From: Isoetes taiwanensis
Lineage: Eukaryota > Streptophyta > Lycopodiopsida > Isoetales > Isoetaceae
Assembly (NCBI GenBank): GCA_021234155.1
Contig: JAJEKV010000011.1
Location: 20,722,677 to 20,786,676, forward strand
Reading direction: 5' to 3'
DNA length: 64,000 nt
Of this stretch, positions 43,678-54,560 are shown piece by piece. The notes below the pieces were generated by a model that saw nothing but the letters and a program-made list of their open reading frames with translations, did no database searches and was not told where the DNA came from. Both the position numbers and the translations under genes were made by a program. Positions within the stretch are counted from its first letter, which is position 1, and each line of letters begins with the position of its first letter.

Positions 43678-44892
43678 TTAGCCTTTTTCAGCAAGATTGC
43701 ATTTTCAGCATCATACCTGTGCTCCTCGAGTTGCATCAACCTAATAAACCTGTCTTGCAAGGCATCTTCCATCTTGAGGTTAATAATATGTGCCATTCTT
43801 AAGGAAGGTAGTTCTAATTCTACAGGTAAGACAGCCTCAATACCATAAACCAAACTAAATGGGGTATGCTTAGTGGCATGCTTTATAGTAGTTCTGTAGG
43901 CCCATAATGCATCAGTTAATTTCAAATGCCAGTCTTTCTTGGATATGCTTACTGTTTTTTGCAGAATTGACTTAAGTACCTTGTTTGTTGACTCTGCCTG
44001 ACCATTTCCTTGGGGATAATATGCTGAACTCTTTGTGTGCTTGACCTTGAGGGTGCAGATTAGCTGCTCAATCACTTCATTGATAAATTGTGAACCTCTA
44101 TCTGATATTAGCTTCAAGGGGATGCCAAATCTGGCACAGATATTTTCATGAAGGAATCTGGCTGTTGTTATGGCATTTGATTGTCTCAATGGCACTGCTT
44201 CTGCCCATTTTGTGAAATAATCTGTAGCTACCAGTATAAACTCATGCTGAGCAGAAGAAGGGGGATCTATAGGCCCTATAAAATCCAATCCCCAGACTTG
44301 AAAGGGTCCTGGAGATATTATGGTGGTCGATGGGAGCAGGCTGGAGGATTCTCTTTCCAAATATCTGGCATTTGTGGCAACTTCTAATGTTTTCAAAGCA
44401 GTCCTTGAAGATTGAAGGCCAATAGTAACCCGACCTAAGTATCTTTTTGGCAGTTGTATCTGCAGCAAAGTGACCTCCACATACACCCTCATGACAAGCT
44501 TTTAAGACCAATTCTGCCTCAAACTTGTCCACACACCTTAGCAAGATACCTTCTTCGTTTACTCTGCATAAAACATCACCAATTAGCCTGAATTTTTTTA
44601 CCTTGTCCTTGAATCTCTTGTTTTGGCTAGGGCTCTGATTCTTTGGCAGCTCTCCTCTTTCAAGGTACTCCCTAATTGCTTGTTGCCAGTTCTCCTCCTC
44701 AAGTAGATTAATTGTAGACTCCATGTGAGTACCATCTAGATCCTCCAAATCTTCATGCTTAAACAAAACATCAGTAAGATAAGTGCTAGGATTTTTAGAT
44801 TTGAGGGTTACCTGAATGTCTATGTCATAGTCTTGCACCTTGCAGGCCCACCTGCATAGCTTAGCTTTTTGTGGCTTCTTTGCAAAGAGCAA
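43678..44892 (-). pseudogene. E2 RNase H end and integrase (zinc finger, DDE core)
   Basis: 44892 downward finishes the gypsy RNase H (LCRWACKVQDYDIDI). The integrase zinc finger follows: ACHEGVCGGHFAADTTAKKI, then SCHKCQIFGK (H-H-C-C). After one frame change (about 44300) the DDE core shows FQVWGLDFIGPIDPP, ATDYFTKWAEAVPL, KLISDRGSQFINEVIEQL and SSAYYPQGNGQAESTNKVLK, so all three acidic residues are present. It is cut at 43678 by E3 and continues at 34378. Confidence 0.9.
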
Positions 44893-44907
44893 GTGCAGTG
44901 GATTCTG

Positions 44908-46167
44908 CTACATAAACACTTGAGTCTTGCTACTTTGGATCAGATGTCCCTGTTTATCAAACAAATACGTCAAAGCTGATGCACTCTTCTCAAGCCTAGC
45001 ATACCTCATTTCAGTATCAGACCATATTTTGCTGGAGAAAGTTACAATGTCATCCCCCTGCATCAGATCAAGGCCTACAGCCTTTTTGGTTATCCTTAAG
45101 TAGGCCTGGAAAGGCTCAGACATGTTTGGTGGCTTAAGCAGGGTTGATTTGCAAATGGCCTCAATGATTGCTTCAAAGGAAGCTTGGCATGCTTCTGTCC
45201 ACTCTACAGGTATGAACTTGCTTTCCTTTTTCGAGAACTTCTTTCCCTTGGTCAGGTTTCTAATGGGATGAACTGTGTGAGAGAAATGTGGCACATACAT
45301 CCTTAAGAAGCTTGTCATGCCCATAAAGCTTTTAACTTGTTTGATGGTCTTGGGTGGTGTTAAGTTTCTAAGAGCTTGGATCTTGCTTTCTGTCACCCGA
45401 ATCCTTTGATTTGAGACCTCATGTCCAAGTAGGTTCCCTTTTGAGCAAAAAAAGACGCATTTCTTAGGGTTTAAACTCACTCCTCCTTTCCTGCACAAAG
45501 AACATAGTTGTGTGAGATAAGTCATGTGATCTCCTAGTTTGGTGTTGACACACAAATCATCCAGATAAACTTTGAATGATTTAGGATCCATGTCCTTGAA
45601 AATGGTATACATTGCCCTCTGAAATGTGGCAGATGCATTCATAAGCCCAAAGGGCATTCTTCTCATGGCAAAAGTCCCCCATGGCGTGACAAAAGATGTC
45701 TTGGCTTGATCCTCTTCCTTGATGCTTATCTGGTTAAATCCTGAGAAACCATCCAAAAATGAGTATACCTCCTTTCCTGCAACTGCCTGCAATACTTCTT
45801 CAAGGAAAGGTAGAGGATAGCAGTCTTTTATTGTTGCCTTGTTCAAGTCCCTGTAATCAATGCATATCCTTATGGTTTTGTTCTTCTTTTCAACTGGTAC
45901 AATGCAAGACAGCCAATCAGGGTTAATTATTTCCTTTATAACTCCAGCATCTTTCATTTTGAAGAGTTCTTCCCTAATAAGATCCAACAAAGAATTCTTA
46001 ATTCTTCTAAGTTTTTGCACAACTGGTTTTGATTTTTCCTTTATCTTGATTTCAAACTCACAAACATTCTTATCAACACCTAACAGTTCTCTATAATCCC
46101 AGGCAAAAACATCACTCCAAGTATCAAAGAAACTTACAAATGCTTCCCTCTCCTCTTCTTTGAACAT
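44908..46167 (-). CDS. E2 reverse transcriptase and gypsy-type RNase H
   Basis: A 419-residue open frame. RT motifs in order: LRRIKNSLLDLIREELFKMK, IRICIDYRDLNKATIKDCYP, YSFLDGFSGFNQISIKEEDQ, RRMPFGLMNASATFQRAM, and the catalytic VYLDDLCVNTK (YLDD). LLGHEVSNQRIRVTESKI and KQVKSFMGMTSFLRMYVPHF follow. The RNase H portion begins near EPFQAYLRITKKAVGLDLMQ. A single TAG (about 44906) separates it from the rest of the domain at 44892. The YLDD variant and this spacing recall Tat-type gypsy elements; the clade is inference. Confidence 0.9.
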   Translation of the reverse strand: MFKEEEREAFVSFFDTWSDVFAWDYRELLGVDKNVCEFEIKIKEKSKPVVQKLRRIKNSLLDLIREELFKMKDAGVIKEIINPDWLSCIVPVEKKNKTIRICIDYRDLNKATIKDCYPLPFLEEVLQAVAGKEVYSFLDGFSGFNQISIKEEDQAKTSFVTPWGTFAMRRMPFGLMNASATFQRAMYTIFKDMDPKSFKVYLDDLCVNTKLGDHMTYLTQLCSLCRKGGVSLNPKKCVFFCSKGNLLGHEVSNQRIRVTESKIQALRNLTPPKTIKQVKSFMGMTSFLRMYVPHFSHTVHPIRNLTKGKKFSKKESKFIPVEWTEACQASFEAIIEAICKSTLLKPPNMSEPFQAYLRITKKAVGLDLMQGDDIVTFSSKIWSDTEMRYARLEKSASALTYLFDKQGHLIQSSKTQVFM

Positions 46168-46205
46168 GTCTCCTACATATAAGACTCTATCTTCATTGTT
46201 TTTTC

Positions 46206-47896
46206 TTACCTTGATCGCTTTACCTCTTTTTCAGAGCTGGCATTGATTACCAATATTGGATAGAGTTGCTGAAGCTCCTCATCTTCCAGATCTTCCTCCT
46301 TGATAGCTCCCTCAGCCAGATGCTCCATTAGTACATCTCTGCATAGGGAATCTGCCTCAGAGTTAAGCTCTCTAGGTATGTGTTGCATTTCTTTGCTAGT
46401 GCCTCCAATGCTTGATCTTTGAGTCTCACCATTTCTTCATGCTTTGTCTGATATTTCCCTTCAATCTGCCTGCATATGAGTTGTGAATCTCCAAAGATAA
46501 CAAGGTTAGTAACACCCAAATGGTTAGCTTCTTGAAGACCTGCAATCAGTGCCTTATATTCTGCCATGTTTGAGGTTAGATCCTGATAGATTCTTCCTAC
46601 TTTGGCTATTAATCTGTTGTCTTTGTCTTTTATGATTGCAGCAGATGAAGCAATGCTTAGCCTTTTTGATACACCCCCATCAAACCACATGTAAGCACTC
46701 ACTTCCTTGAGCTCACCTTTGTGCACTTCCAAAGGCAGATTTTCTTTTACAAGATTTACTTGTAGGTTATAGGGTACATCTACTCTTTTACTCTTAACAA
46801 AATACTCCCCAATTTGTCTGGGAATTAGCATCTCCTCTTGAATGAAGTGGTAAGACTCATACTCACCTAGTTTATTGTAAAGTGTAACAGTCCTCCTGCC
46901 ATCCGAGATGGTGCATTCTCCTTTTGACCAAACTGGCCTTGCATCCACAATTGATAGCCATCTTCTTCCTAATAATAGGTCATAAATTTCTGATCTTTCA
47001 TTGGCTCCCTCAAATGCTACTACAACAAAGTTAGCAGCCACCTTGATTCCTTCAATATCAATTGCTACATCACTTATCATGCATACAGGATTTATTTTTG
47101 AGTTGGAGAAAGATTTTAGGATCATGGGGCCCTTCTTATCCACCTCCAATCCACTCAGCTTCATAATATGATGTGGCATGACATTCAAGGGTGACCCCCC
47201 ATCGAATAACACCTTGTTTAGGGTCTGACTTCCAACTTTTGTTGTGCAGGTGAAGGCACCAGGATCATGCTCTTCTTGTCTTAGCATTTGCTCAGCTATA
47301 TGGTTAGTAAAAACCACTTGCTCTTCTCTGGCGAGGTTTACCTGCTCTTCTTTGGACATATCTACAACCTTTTCTCTATAATAAGGAGAAATTCTTAGCA
47401 AAGTCAATAGATCTACACTTACTTTAGCATTTTTGAGCAAATATTCAAACTCATCACTATCCTTTTTTAGAAATTTTTGGTGAGGAGGAGGAGGTACAAC
47501 CTGATTATCAGCTTGCTTTAGTTTCTGCACCTCTTGTCCATGAGACTCGAGCTCTGCTTCTTTGCCTTTGGTATTTAGGGCTCCCCTTGTGTGCACAGCC
47601 ATGATCTCCTCTTCTTTTTGAAAGCTTTCAACCTCAAAGTGCAATGAATTGCTTTCTTCCTGCAAATACCTTATGGAAGCACTAGGCTCATGTCTTGGAA
47701 AACATCTTTCATCCTGCAAAAACTTGACAGATGCACTTGGCTCAACAGCCTTAGCCTTCTCTTGTCTAGCAAAATATTCTTTAACACTACATTTATCTAG
47801 GGCATTCCTTACCATAATGCCCCTTCTTACCACATTTGAGACATGTTCTATACCAACAATAATCTGAGGAGTGGGTGTTTCTGGTGCAGTGAGCAC
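46206..47896 (-). CDS. E2 aspartic protease plus an additional RNase H domain
   Basis: A 522-residue frame (47896-46328). The protease lies near its middle: VGSQTLNKVLFDGGSPLNVM, with the catalytic Asp in D-G-G. The last 122 residues (about 46696-46328) are a separate RNase H of the archaeal/plant-like type: AYMWFDGGVSKRLSIASSAA, LTSNMAEYKALIAGLQEANH and LVIFGDSQLICRQIEGKY. A one-base frame change at about 46390 leads into HIPRELNSEADSL (46388-46206), giving the fourth acidic residue. All four catalytic acids (D, E, D, D) are thus present. The domain lies upstream of RT, while the normal gypsy RNase H lies downstream of it. Confidence 0.87.
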
Positions 47897-48783
47897 ATGC
47901 TGGGTAGACTCTCCTCTCTGGTTGGCTGGCCTTCATTTCCATAAGTTGTTTGGTCACTTCAGCCAAGGCCTCAGTGACTTTGTTGAGATCTGCTCTCATA
48001 TCTGACTCAGAACAGTTTACATCATCAGTCTTAGTTTTCTTCCTCCTTTTGAATGGCATAGACAGGAACATGGGCAGATCCTATGTATTCTTGATCATAA
48101 TCAAGGAAAAAGGGATCATTTGAAGCTTGCAGGTCATCAGGGAGGTAGGCCAACATTTCAGATGCTTCAATGGATCTCGTGAAGGCTTTGTGTATAGTGT
48201 CAAAGCCTTCTTGCCTCTGCAGCTTTAGCATTTTTCTGTAAACTCGAGGTCTGCTGCTTAATCCCCTGATAAAAGAAGCAACCAAATGTAAAGTGTGGTT
48301 AGGTACCTTGTGCACTTGGCACTTGGTGAGATAGCAATTAAACCTTTCAACATATTGGTGAATTGTTTCACCATTTTTGATGTGAAAGTTATGTAGCTCA
48401 AAGACTAGATCTTGTGGCTCAAGAAGCTTTCCAAACCTGGCCAAGAATTTTTTGACAATTTCCTCCCAAGTGTTAGCACCATCACTAACCACATATTCTA
48501 ACCAAGCTCTAACCTCCTCATTTTTAAAACATTTCTTAAATTTAGCAAACTTACTCCCCTTCTTGTAGCCATACTCTTGATAATACTCTTCAAAAGTTTT
48601 CAGAAAGTTATTGGCATTGATGCTTGGATCAAAAGTAGGGACAGGGGTAGGAACATTCAGCTCAAAATATGTGCAGGGCATGCTTGAACCATTTGGCAGT
48701 GTGACATGTGGTATTGATGATGATTCAAGGTTTTCTGGTAATTCAGTATGCTCAGCAGCATCAACAATTCTCCTGGGAGCCAT
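47793..48783 (-). CDS. E2 gag with two zinc knuckles
   Basis: Starts at MAPRRIVDAAEH (48783), only 44 bp inside the 5' LTR. The gag core is visible: NANNFLKTFEEYYQEYGYKK, ANTWEEIVKKFLARFGKLLE, HNFHIKNGETIHQYVERFNC and VASFIRGLSSRPRVYRKML. After a small frame change near 48050, two CCHC knuckles follow one another, CAHCTRNTHSSDYC and CLKCGKKGHYGKEC (about 47895-47800). They would bind the element's RNA in the nucleocapsid. Confidence 0.85.
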
Positions 48784-48827
48784 GAGTTCTAAGATCCAGG
48801 TGATGGATCTCGGTATAACCTCCAAGA

Positions 48828-51800
48828 TGTTGAAGGTGTACGTGGCAAACCTTCAACTCAGTGGTTGAGAACCTCCAGGTTGCTCAAGGCAACTAATCTA
48901 TGGCCAGATCCCTGCACAAAACAACTCAAACTAGCTTGTGAACCACTTGTCCCTAAACAAGAAAAAACTGTTTGCCAAAAATTGTTTGCCAAATGAAGAG
49001 GGATGTTTGCTTTATGTTGGGAACACTTGCACTAGATGCTCAAGGGAAACCACAAGATGCCTACAGAAGTCAGAGGCAAAAGGTTGAGCAGAGCTAGATG
49101 AGAAAAAGCTTCCTGACTGGGTCAATTTTTGGTCAATGATCCTGGCAGAGAGCTAAAATTTGCAGATGAGAATTCACGAGGATATTTTTTGAGCTTCTTT
49201 CTTTGAGACTCTTAACCTAACCTAAAAGACATGTGCATCACGTGGAGACAACGAGAAATATGCAGTAGTGTATACAAATGCCATTTTTATGGATTTCTTT
49301 GTGACAGTCTGTAACAGAGTTAAATAAAATGTTTTGAATCGTGGCTTAACAGGACTTTTTAACCTTTGAGTGATGTATGCAACCTATATGAGATGAGAAT
49401 AGAATAGAATATAATAGTTTTTTTAACGTCCACGGAGACCAATATGTCATGGGACCCATACAATGGGCTAGTATAATCATTACTACTAGGATTAAAAAAC
49501 CCCTGCCTCGAAAGGTTTTCAAGGGAAAAACCTTCGCAGTAATGATGATACTAGACAAGCTTAGATAATGACTACTGAGGGCTCAGTAATTGCAGACGTT
49601 TATCTAGAACCTCAAGTATGTATAATGCCAAGTCATGCACAGATGGTGCGCTGAGAAGTTGTGGAAGCGTGGAATAGAATGCTAAGGTCGAAAAATGATT
49701 CCGGACTATCTCAAAAGCAGGGCAACTCAGAAGAGTATGGCTTTCATCTTCAATAACCTGTAACTGGCAACATGCACATAGTCTCGCTTCTCGCGGCAAT
49801 TGCGGCCGCTCCCATCTACCTGTCTCAATCCGTAGCCTGTGGGACCCTGTGCGAATTGATGCAATAGCTACAAGCTTGTTCCTGGACAATGAAGCAAGCA
49901 AATAAGCTTGGGGCCCTGGTGCCAAAGTGGGATTTATGTGTGCATGATAATGACCAGTTTTCACTTGGGCCAAAGTAACTGCGTCCCATATCTTTTGAGA
50001 AAAACGACCATTAAGATATTGAGAACGGGTTCCAGATGATTAGAAACTAACATGGCATGCCATTTAAATAGACCTTTTTTAGATTTTTTCGAAGATTTTA
50101 TGACTGACCCAATAATGCAGAATTGAATAAGCACTTCTGGCTGAAGTTTAAGCTAAGGAAACACTCATACAAACCACAATTGTATCTCTTGTTGAGAAAG
50201 AGGCACTGCTACAGCATAAGTTGAACCATCAAGATTAGATCTTCAGGATTTGCAAACAAGATCTTCACCAACTTCAAATTTTCATTCAAGGGAGCCTTCA
50301 AGAATTACAATGAGAGAATTTCCCAGCAGTTTGACATGGAGAAACTCACAGAAAGAAGGAAATAAAAGTAATACATGTCTTCAAATGATAATAAAGGACT
50401 TTATTGCATCAGAACTTCAAGAGATCTGACACAAGGAGATAATGCAGGGCAAACAGAGGTCATTCCCAACACAAATATGCTGGATCAGATTGCTCAAAGC
50501 GCTGGGGTGCTCGAAAAAACTTTGAAACCTCAATGACCTCTTAAATCCGGCAATTTCTGGTCAGTTCTTGATAATACAGTTCGGTTTTTACCTCCTCTGC
50601 CCATAAATGAGTTATTGATCTGCAAGTCAATCAGTTGTGGTGTAATGCTAATGATTTCTTCTTCAAAGTGGAGTCCCCTTTTCGAATGATCCCCTTCATC
50701 GTGGCTTGCCATTGTCTGACACTAATAAATGAGTTTTTAACAACTTTTGGCGAGATTCTTGGCATTAAAGGGCTAAATCCGGCCGGTTTAATCATGATTT
50801 GGCCAGTTACTGGGGCCAATTCTTCGGATCTTGCAATTTTTTAGGGTTCTTCATGGCAACGGATATATCCCACAGGCATTTGGTGAAAAATAGGCTTGAA
50901 TTCAGGTGGCTAAATGTGGTTGGTCGGGGCATGACATGGTTTTTGGAGGGTATTTTGAGCCAAATATTAGTGCAACTAGGGTATGGCGCGCATCCCAAGA
51001 AACCCCAAAACTAGGGCTAGATGTGGTCAAAATAGGAATCTTTAACCATCACCTTGCATGATTTTTTATGGGCTTTCAGATAGAAAAAACAAATTTTGAA
51101 AATAAGCAACTTCAATTTTGGGCCTTTTTTCCATGGTGTATAAGGGGATGTGGCACATGTGAGATGACTAGGCAAATGCTGATGATGTGGCATGGTGAGG
51201 TGGAAGGCAAGGTGTCAAAGAAATTTTCCCTCGGTAAAATCTTGATGAAGTGTGACAAGGTGTGAGTGACACGTGTTGGGTGAGTTGGTGATGATGTGGA
51301 TGATGTGTGCATGACCTTTGAAGGTGAGGTGGCACTAGATGTTTTTCGACTTAGTCAACTTTGGACCTTTAGGATTTGATCCTTAACCCATACTTTGGTC
51401 TTGAATTGATCATGTAATGGACTAGTAGAGCTTCTCTTCTCTTTCTTTTTCTTTTCCTAGAGAGAGAGTGTGCTTCTAATGACTTGTCAAGTGCATGGTG
51501 ATGTATCATGATGTGTGTGTGTGATGTATAAGGTGCACATGTGTGGAATGTGTGGTGTGTGGGATTTTGCCCTAGGGAAAAAACTTTGAGCCATGGAAAT
51601 GAGATGAATGGAATGAGGAATGGGTATGAGGGATGAATGTAGAGGTGAGCAATGCCTTCTTTAGCCAATAACTCTAAGGTAGTGTCAAAATCTCAAAAGT
51701 TGGCAAGATAACATACTTCTTTTGGGGTCTTCCAATATTTGACTAGGGGTCTTCTCTTTGTGACTTGCTTTCCAACCCTTGACTCAAGTCTTGCTCACTT

Positions 51801-51972
51801 TTGCCAACTTGAATGCTCCTTTGAATGTTCTCCATTGGCCTTCAACTTGGTGTGAGGATTTGTCTTCATACCTAAACAATGAGCTCCAAATAGAAATGCC
51901 TTGCAAGTGTGTCTCGATCTTTTTGTGTTTTCTTGTGAAGTTGCTCTTACATGCTGCCACAAGGTGGCAGCA
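48828..51972 (-). repeat. E2 right (5') LTR, 3145 bp with LINE insertion
   Basis: Counterpart of 31104-33593. The extra length is a LINE fragment (49400-50019) plus about 33 bp near 50240-50270 that the left copy lacks. The palindrome tgctgccac-aag-gtggcagca is at 51952-51972. Directly inside the LTR the coding strand reads tcttggaggttatacc, which is not a standard tRNA-Met primer site. Confidence 0.9.
49400..50019 (-). mobile_element. 5'-truncated LINE fragment in the E2 LTR
   Basis: Minus-strand copy of the LINE family: (TATTC)n tail, terminus ggacgttaaaaaaac, the conserved 3' hairpin (about 49497-49530), and a C-terminal ORF2 frame (49973-49572) with LRIETGRWERPQLPREARLC and ACCQLQVIEDESHTLLSC. 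The insertion is precise: tgagaa occurs at 49394-49399 and 50020-50025, and the empty site is seen in the left LTR near 31672 (atgagaacggg). Confidence 0.93.
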
Positions 51973-52715
51973 ATGCCATTTATTTCCACATAATCTAAAG
52001 GAGAGTCAAGGATATAGACAAGACATTTTTCATTAATATTATGACGGAAACAACGTTTGGTTTGCATAGTCATTATTAACTTAGGTGAAGCTACATAAGG
52101 AGTTCCCTGAAGGGTGATATCCTTACCTTCCTTAGAGATAACTATCAAATGTTTTCTCCCATCAATAGGAGGATTAATCATTTGAAGCCATTTGATACCC
52201 AGTATCACATCAAATCTTGTTAGTTGCCAAATCAAAACTCGTTGTTTCCTCATAATCCCCAATGGTCGTGCACCCCAGCCACCCCATGGCTCCATTGCTG
52301 AATAGGCTCTTCGGCTTCAATCTCAATCTCATATGGTGCCATTTGAACCGTTTTCATCTTTAAATCTTGTGCTAAGTCTGCAGAAACAAAATTGCAAATA
52401 CTCCCAGATTCAAGAAAAACAATAACATTTTTATCGTTTATTTTCCAAGTAAACGGATAACTTGCCCAACTTTACCTTCTTTACTTACCGAATTGAGAGT
52501 TGCTTAGTTTCTCCCTCAGCGTGCTTCGTTGTAGCGGCCATCGCCTTTTTTTCTTTGTGAAGTTTTGGGCAATCCCTGGCCATATGCCCCTTTGCACCAC
52601 AATTGTAACAAGCAAACGACTTGATGGACTTCTTCCCTGAAGAGGTCTCGCCCTTGCCTTTATCATTATTGGGAGGATTGCTTGAATTGCTTTGAGCAAT
52701 TCGGGGATGTTTATA
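51973..52715 (-). pseudogene. E1 gag C-terminal part and aspartic protease
   Basis: Minus strand: a CCHC knuckle, CYNCGAKGHMARDC (about 52615-52574), then the protease with VIVFLESGSICNFVSA near 52400. Its catalytic Asp is replaced by Glu (L-E-S-G). The terminal strand FDVILGIKWLQMINPPIDG and ISKEGKDITLQG follow near 52230-52100. Several frame changes occur. The protein is cut at 51973 by E2 and would continue into RT at 31103. The N-terminal gag core is missing: the LTR begins directly upstream at 52716. Confidence 0.8.
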
Positions 52716-53079
52716 TGCTCTCAGAGGATCAATGGATTTGCAAGAATGGATTACAGTGACCTCTTCCCTAAAGAACCGTACCCTTGCCCTCAAAAAGGCC
52801 TTTCTTAAATACTCTACCATAGCTCTTGATTTCTGGTTCAATGGAAAGCCAAGGGTTCGAAACCCTAAATAGATCCCTGCAGGTCCTGATTTGATGTATT
52901 GCCTCCAGAGCAATCAGAAGGAGCTGGGCAGCCGTGGCATTCACGCTGCCCTCTCTTTCGAGCTATTATTGCTTTTCTTGATCTAATGGCATCATGCCAT
53001 GTCATCACTTTTAAAATGATTATTTTTGCTTAGCTAATTTTATTAACTTATTAAATGGTTATGCCCCATGTCTATAACA
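52716..53079 (-). repeat. E1 right LTR, 364 bp
   Basis: Diverged partner of 27079-27438, with the same TG...CA ends. It abuts gag sequence with no leader between. This can be explained by a deletion of leader plus gag N terminus, or by this being a solo LTR inserted into gag. Confidence 0.65.
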
Positions 53080-53984
53080 ATCTATCTTTGAACCTTGACT
53101 CTTGAGTTGAAGAAGTTTGTATCCTAGATCTACTTTTGTCCTTAGATAGCCTGATCATTGACTTGGACTCTTCTTTTATCGAGGCTGCTCCAGTTGCCAT
53201 CTGTGTCGTTAAGATGTCGAATGCTTCTATCTTGGGCATTGAGGTCCCTCCAGTGACGCTCAGCTTCTTCATTTGGAATTACTGGAAGAGTACTTGACAA
53301 AGTCATCACCTATCTGTTGAATGAGTATAGGCATAACTCATCGCGTGGCAGTACCCTTCGTAAGTGTCGATCTCCATCTAACAAGCATGCCACAAGCATC
53401 ACAATACATCATTACAAGGTGAAGTTATGGTTGTCGAGGTATTGCCTTCTTAATTGGTTCATGACATGGGCAGAAGAACAAGGTAACAACATTATACAAG
53501 TAATTAATTTATATTCATATGAATATTATTAATTTGGGATCTTTAGGTTTGGCCAAAAACTTTTTTGGAATTTTTTTTAGCATGATTTTCTAAGATTTTA
53601 GGGTGTTTGGACGGTGAAAAAATTTTTGATAATCCAAAAATTGCAGAAAATAATTTCGTTATGATTTTGGGGCTTTGGGATTTCGAGGCTTGGGTATCCG
53701 TCCCCAAGATTTCTTATCCTGGCTTATCGGCATGGTTGCATGGTTCTTTTGCATATGGAGTTACAAATCAAAATGTTATTCTTTTTTTCAAAGCATTCCA
53801 GTCCGGGAATGGCATCGAGACACACTGCGCAGAGAGAGCTCATCAAAAATCTTTGATGGTATGCGGATGCAAGCTTTGAGCCTTTGATATTCTAGATGAT
53901 CGAGCTTGAATAAAGTGTTTTTTTGGGTTTTTGTTTGAAGGGATATAACTTTGTATGTTTATTTGTCTGCAGATCATTTTCTTT
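53080..53984. other. No gene recognised
   Basis: A minus-strand frame near 53272-53080 (MPKIEAFDILTTQMATGA) ends exactly at the LTR boundary and could be part of a disrupted gag, but no family motif is clear. 53480-53880 is AT-rich with no support for a gene. Confidence 0.35.
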
Positions 53985-54560
53985 AGATATGCAATTTGCA
54001 GTCTTCCTTTCTCCTGCTCAATAGCTGTGAGTTTTGTTTTATTTCTTTCATCCCGTTCATGGAAAGTTTCTGGCTTGTCCTCCACATTGTGCGATTGAGC
54101 AACCGACGGTTCTTTGGGTGCGGGTTCCTTGAACAGTACTTTCTTCCCGTTTTTGTCTGTTGGCAGAGTTTTATTCTTAGGACAATTGGATTGATAGTGC
54201 GTTCCTCTGCACATGAAGCATCCAGTTCTGGGCCCTTTATTTTGCTCTTGCTTGGACTTTTGTTCATTGATCCAGCGTTTTCCATTCCTCCCATTAAACT
54301 TTGACTTCTGATAATCTCGGCCCCTTTTATTTTGCTTACCCCTTCGATGTTGGGGTGGATTTACAGGTGGTAGATTATCAGGCGGAGGTGGACTAGTAGG
54401 TAGAGGGTTATTTGGCAGTAGAGGCTATTGAGCAATACTGGGTAGAAACCCATACAATAGAGTCTGCTCTAATTTATGCTGATACTCCTCTGGAGATGTA
54501 AGCGGAGGTAGGGCTATTTGGTTAGCAATTTCCTTTGCTATAAAATTAGCAGTTCTTAGT
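53985..54560 (-). pseudogene. Retroelement gag C-terminal remnant with zinc knuckle
   Basis: Reading the minus strand in more than one frame gives EYQHKLEQTLLYGFLPS, a Pro-rich linker (NPLPTSPPPPDNLPP), a Lys/Arg-rich stretch (HRRGKQNKRGRDYQKSKF), and a CCHC knuckle, CFMCRGTHYQSNC (about 54215). It is the C-terminal region of a gag-like protein. No protease or RT follows within the window, so it is a fragment. It does not match E1-E3 closely. Confidence 0.6.

Larger units (their letters stand above)
31104..51972 (-). mobile_element. Gypsy element E2, middle layer, with dual RNase H
   Basis: The LTRs are 31104-33593 (2490 bp) and 48828-51972 (3145 bp because of a LINE insertion). They begin TGTTGAAGGTGTAC and end GTGGCAGCA. 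The flanking 5-mers attcc (31099-31103) and atgcc (51973-51977) match 4/5. The order on the minus strand is gag with two zinc knuckles, protease, an archaeal-like RNase H, RT, gypsy RNase H, integrase, then about 0.5 kb of 3' untranslated sequence. No chromodomain is seen. A few frameshifts and one stop interrupt otherwise well-kept frames. E3 is inserted in the integrase. Confidence 0.88.
27079..53079 (-). mobile_element. Gypsy chromovirus E1, outermost layer of the nest
   Basis: Related repeats of about 360 bp (27079-27438 and 52716-53079), both TG...CA, bracket minus-strand gag/protease (51973-52715) and pol (27703-31103). The purine-rich aaggagatgaaggaaagaggta lies just upstream (minus strand) of the left repeat, as expected for a polypurine tract next to a 3' LTR. 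The pol is split by E2 (31104-51972) and by a LINE. Two points are unresolved. No matching 5-bp target duplication was found outside the LTRs (aggaa versus atcta), and the right LTR abuts gag directly with no primer site. An internal deletion, or a separate solo LTR, is possible. Confidence 0.6.

Noticed and set aside
27074-53084. Target duplication for E1
   Set aside because: The flanking 5-mers aggaa and atcta do not match, and shifting the boundary by a few bases does not help.
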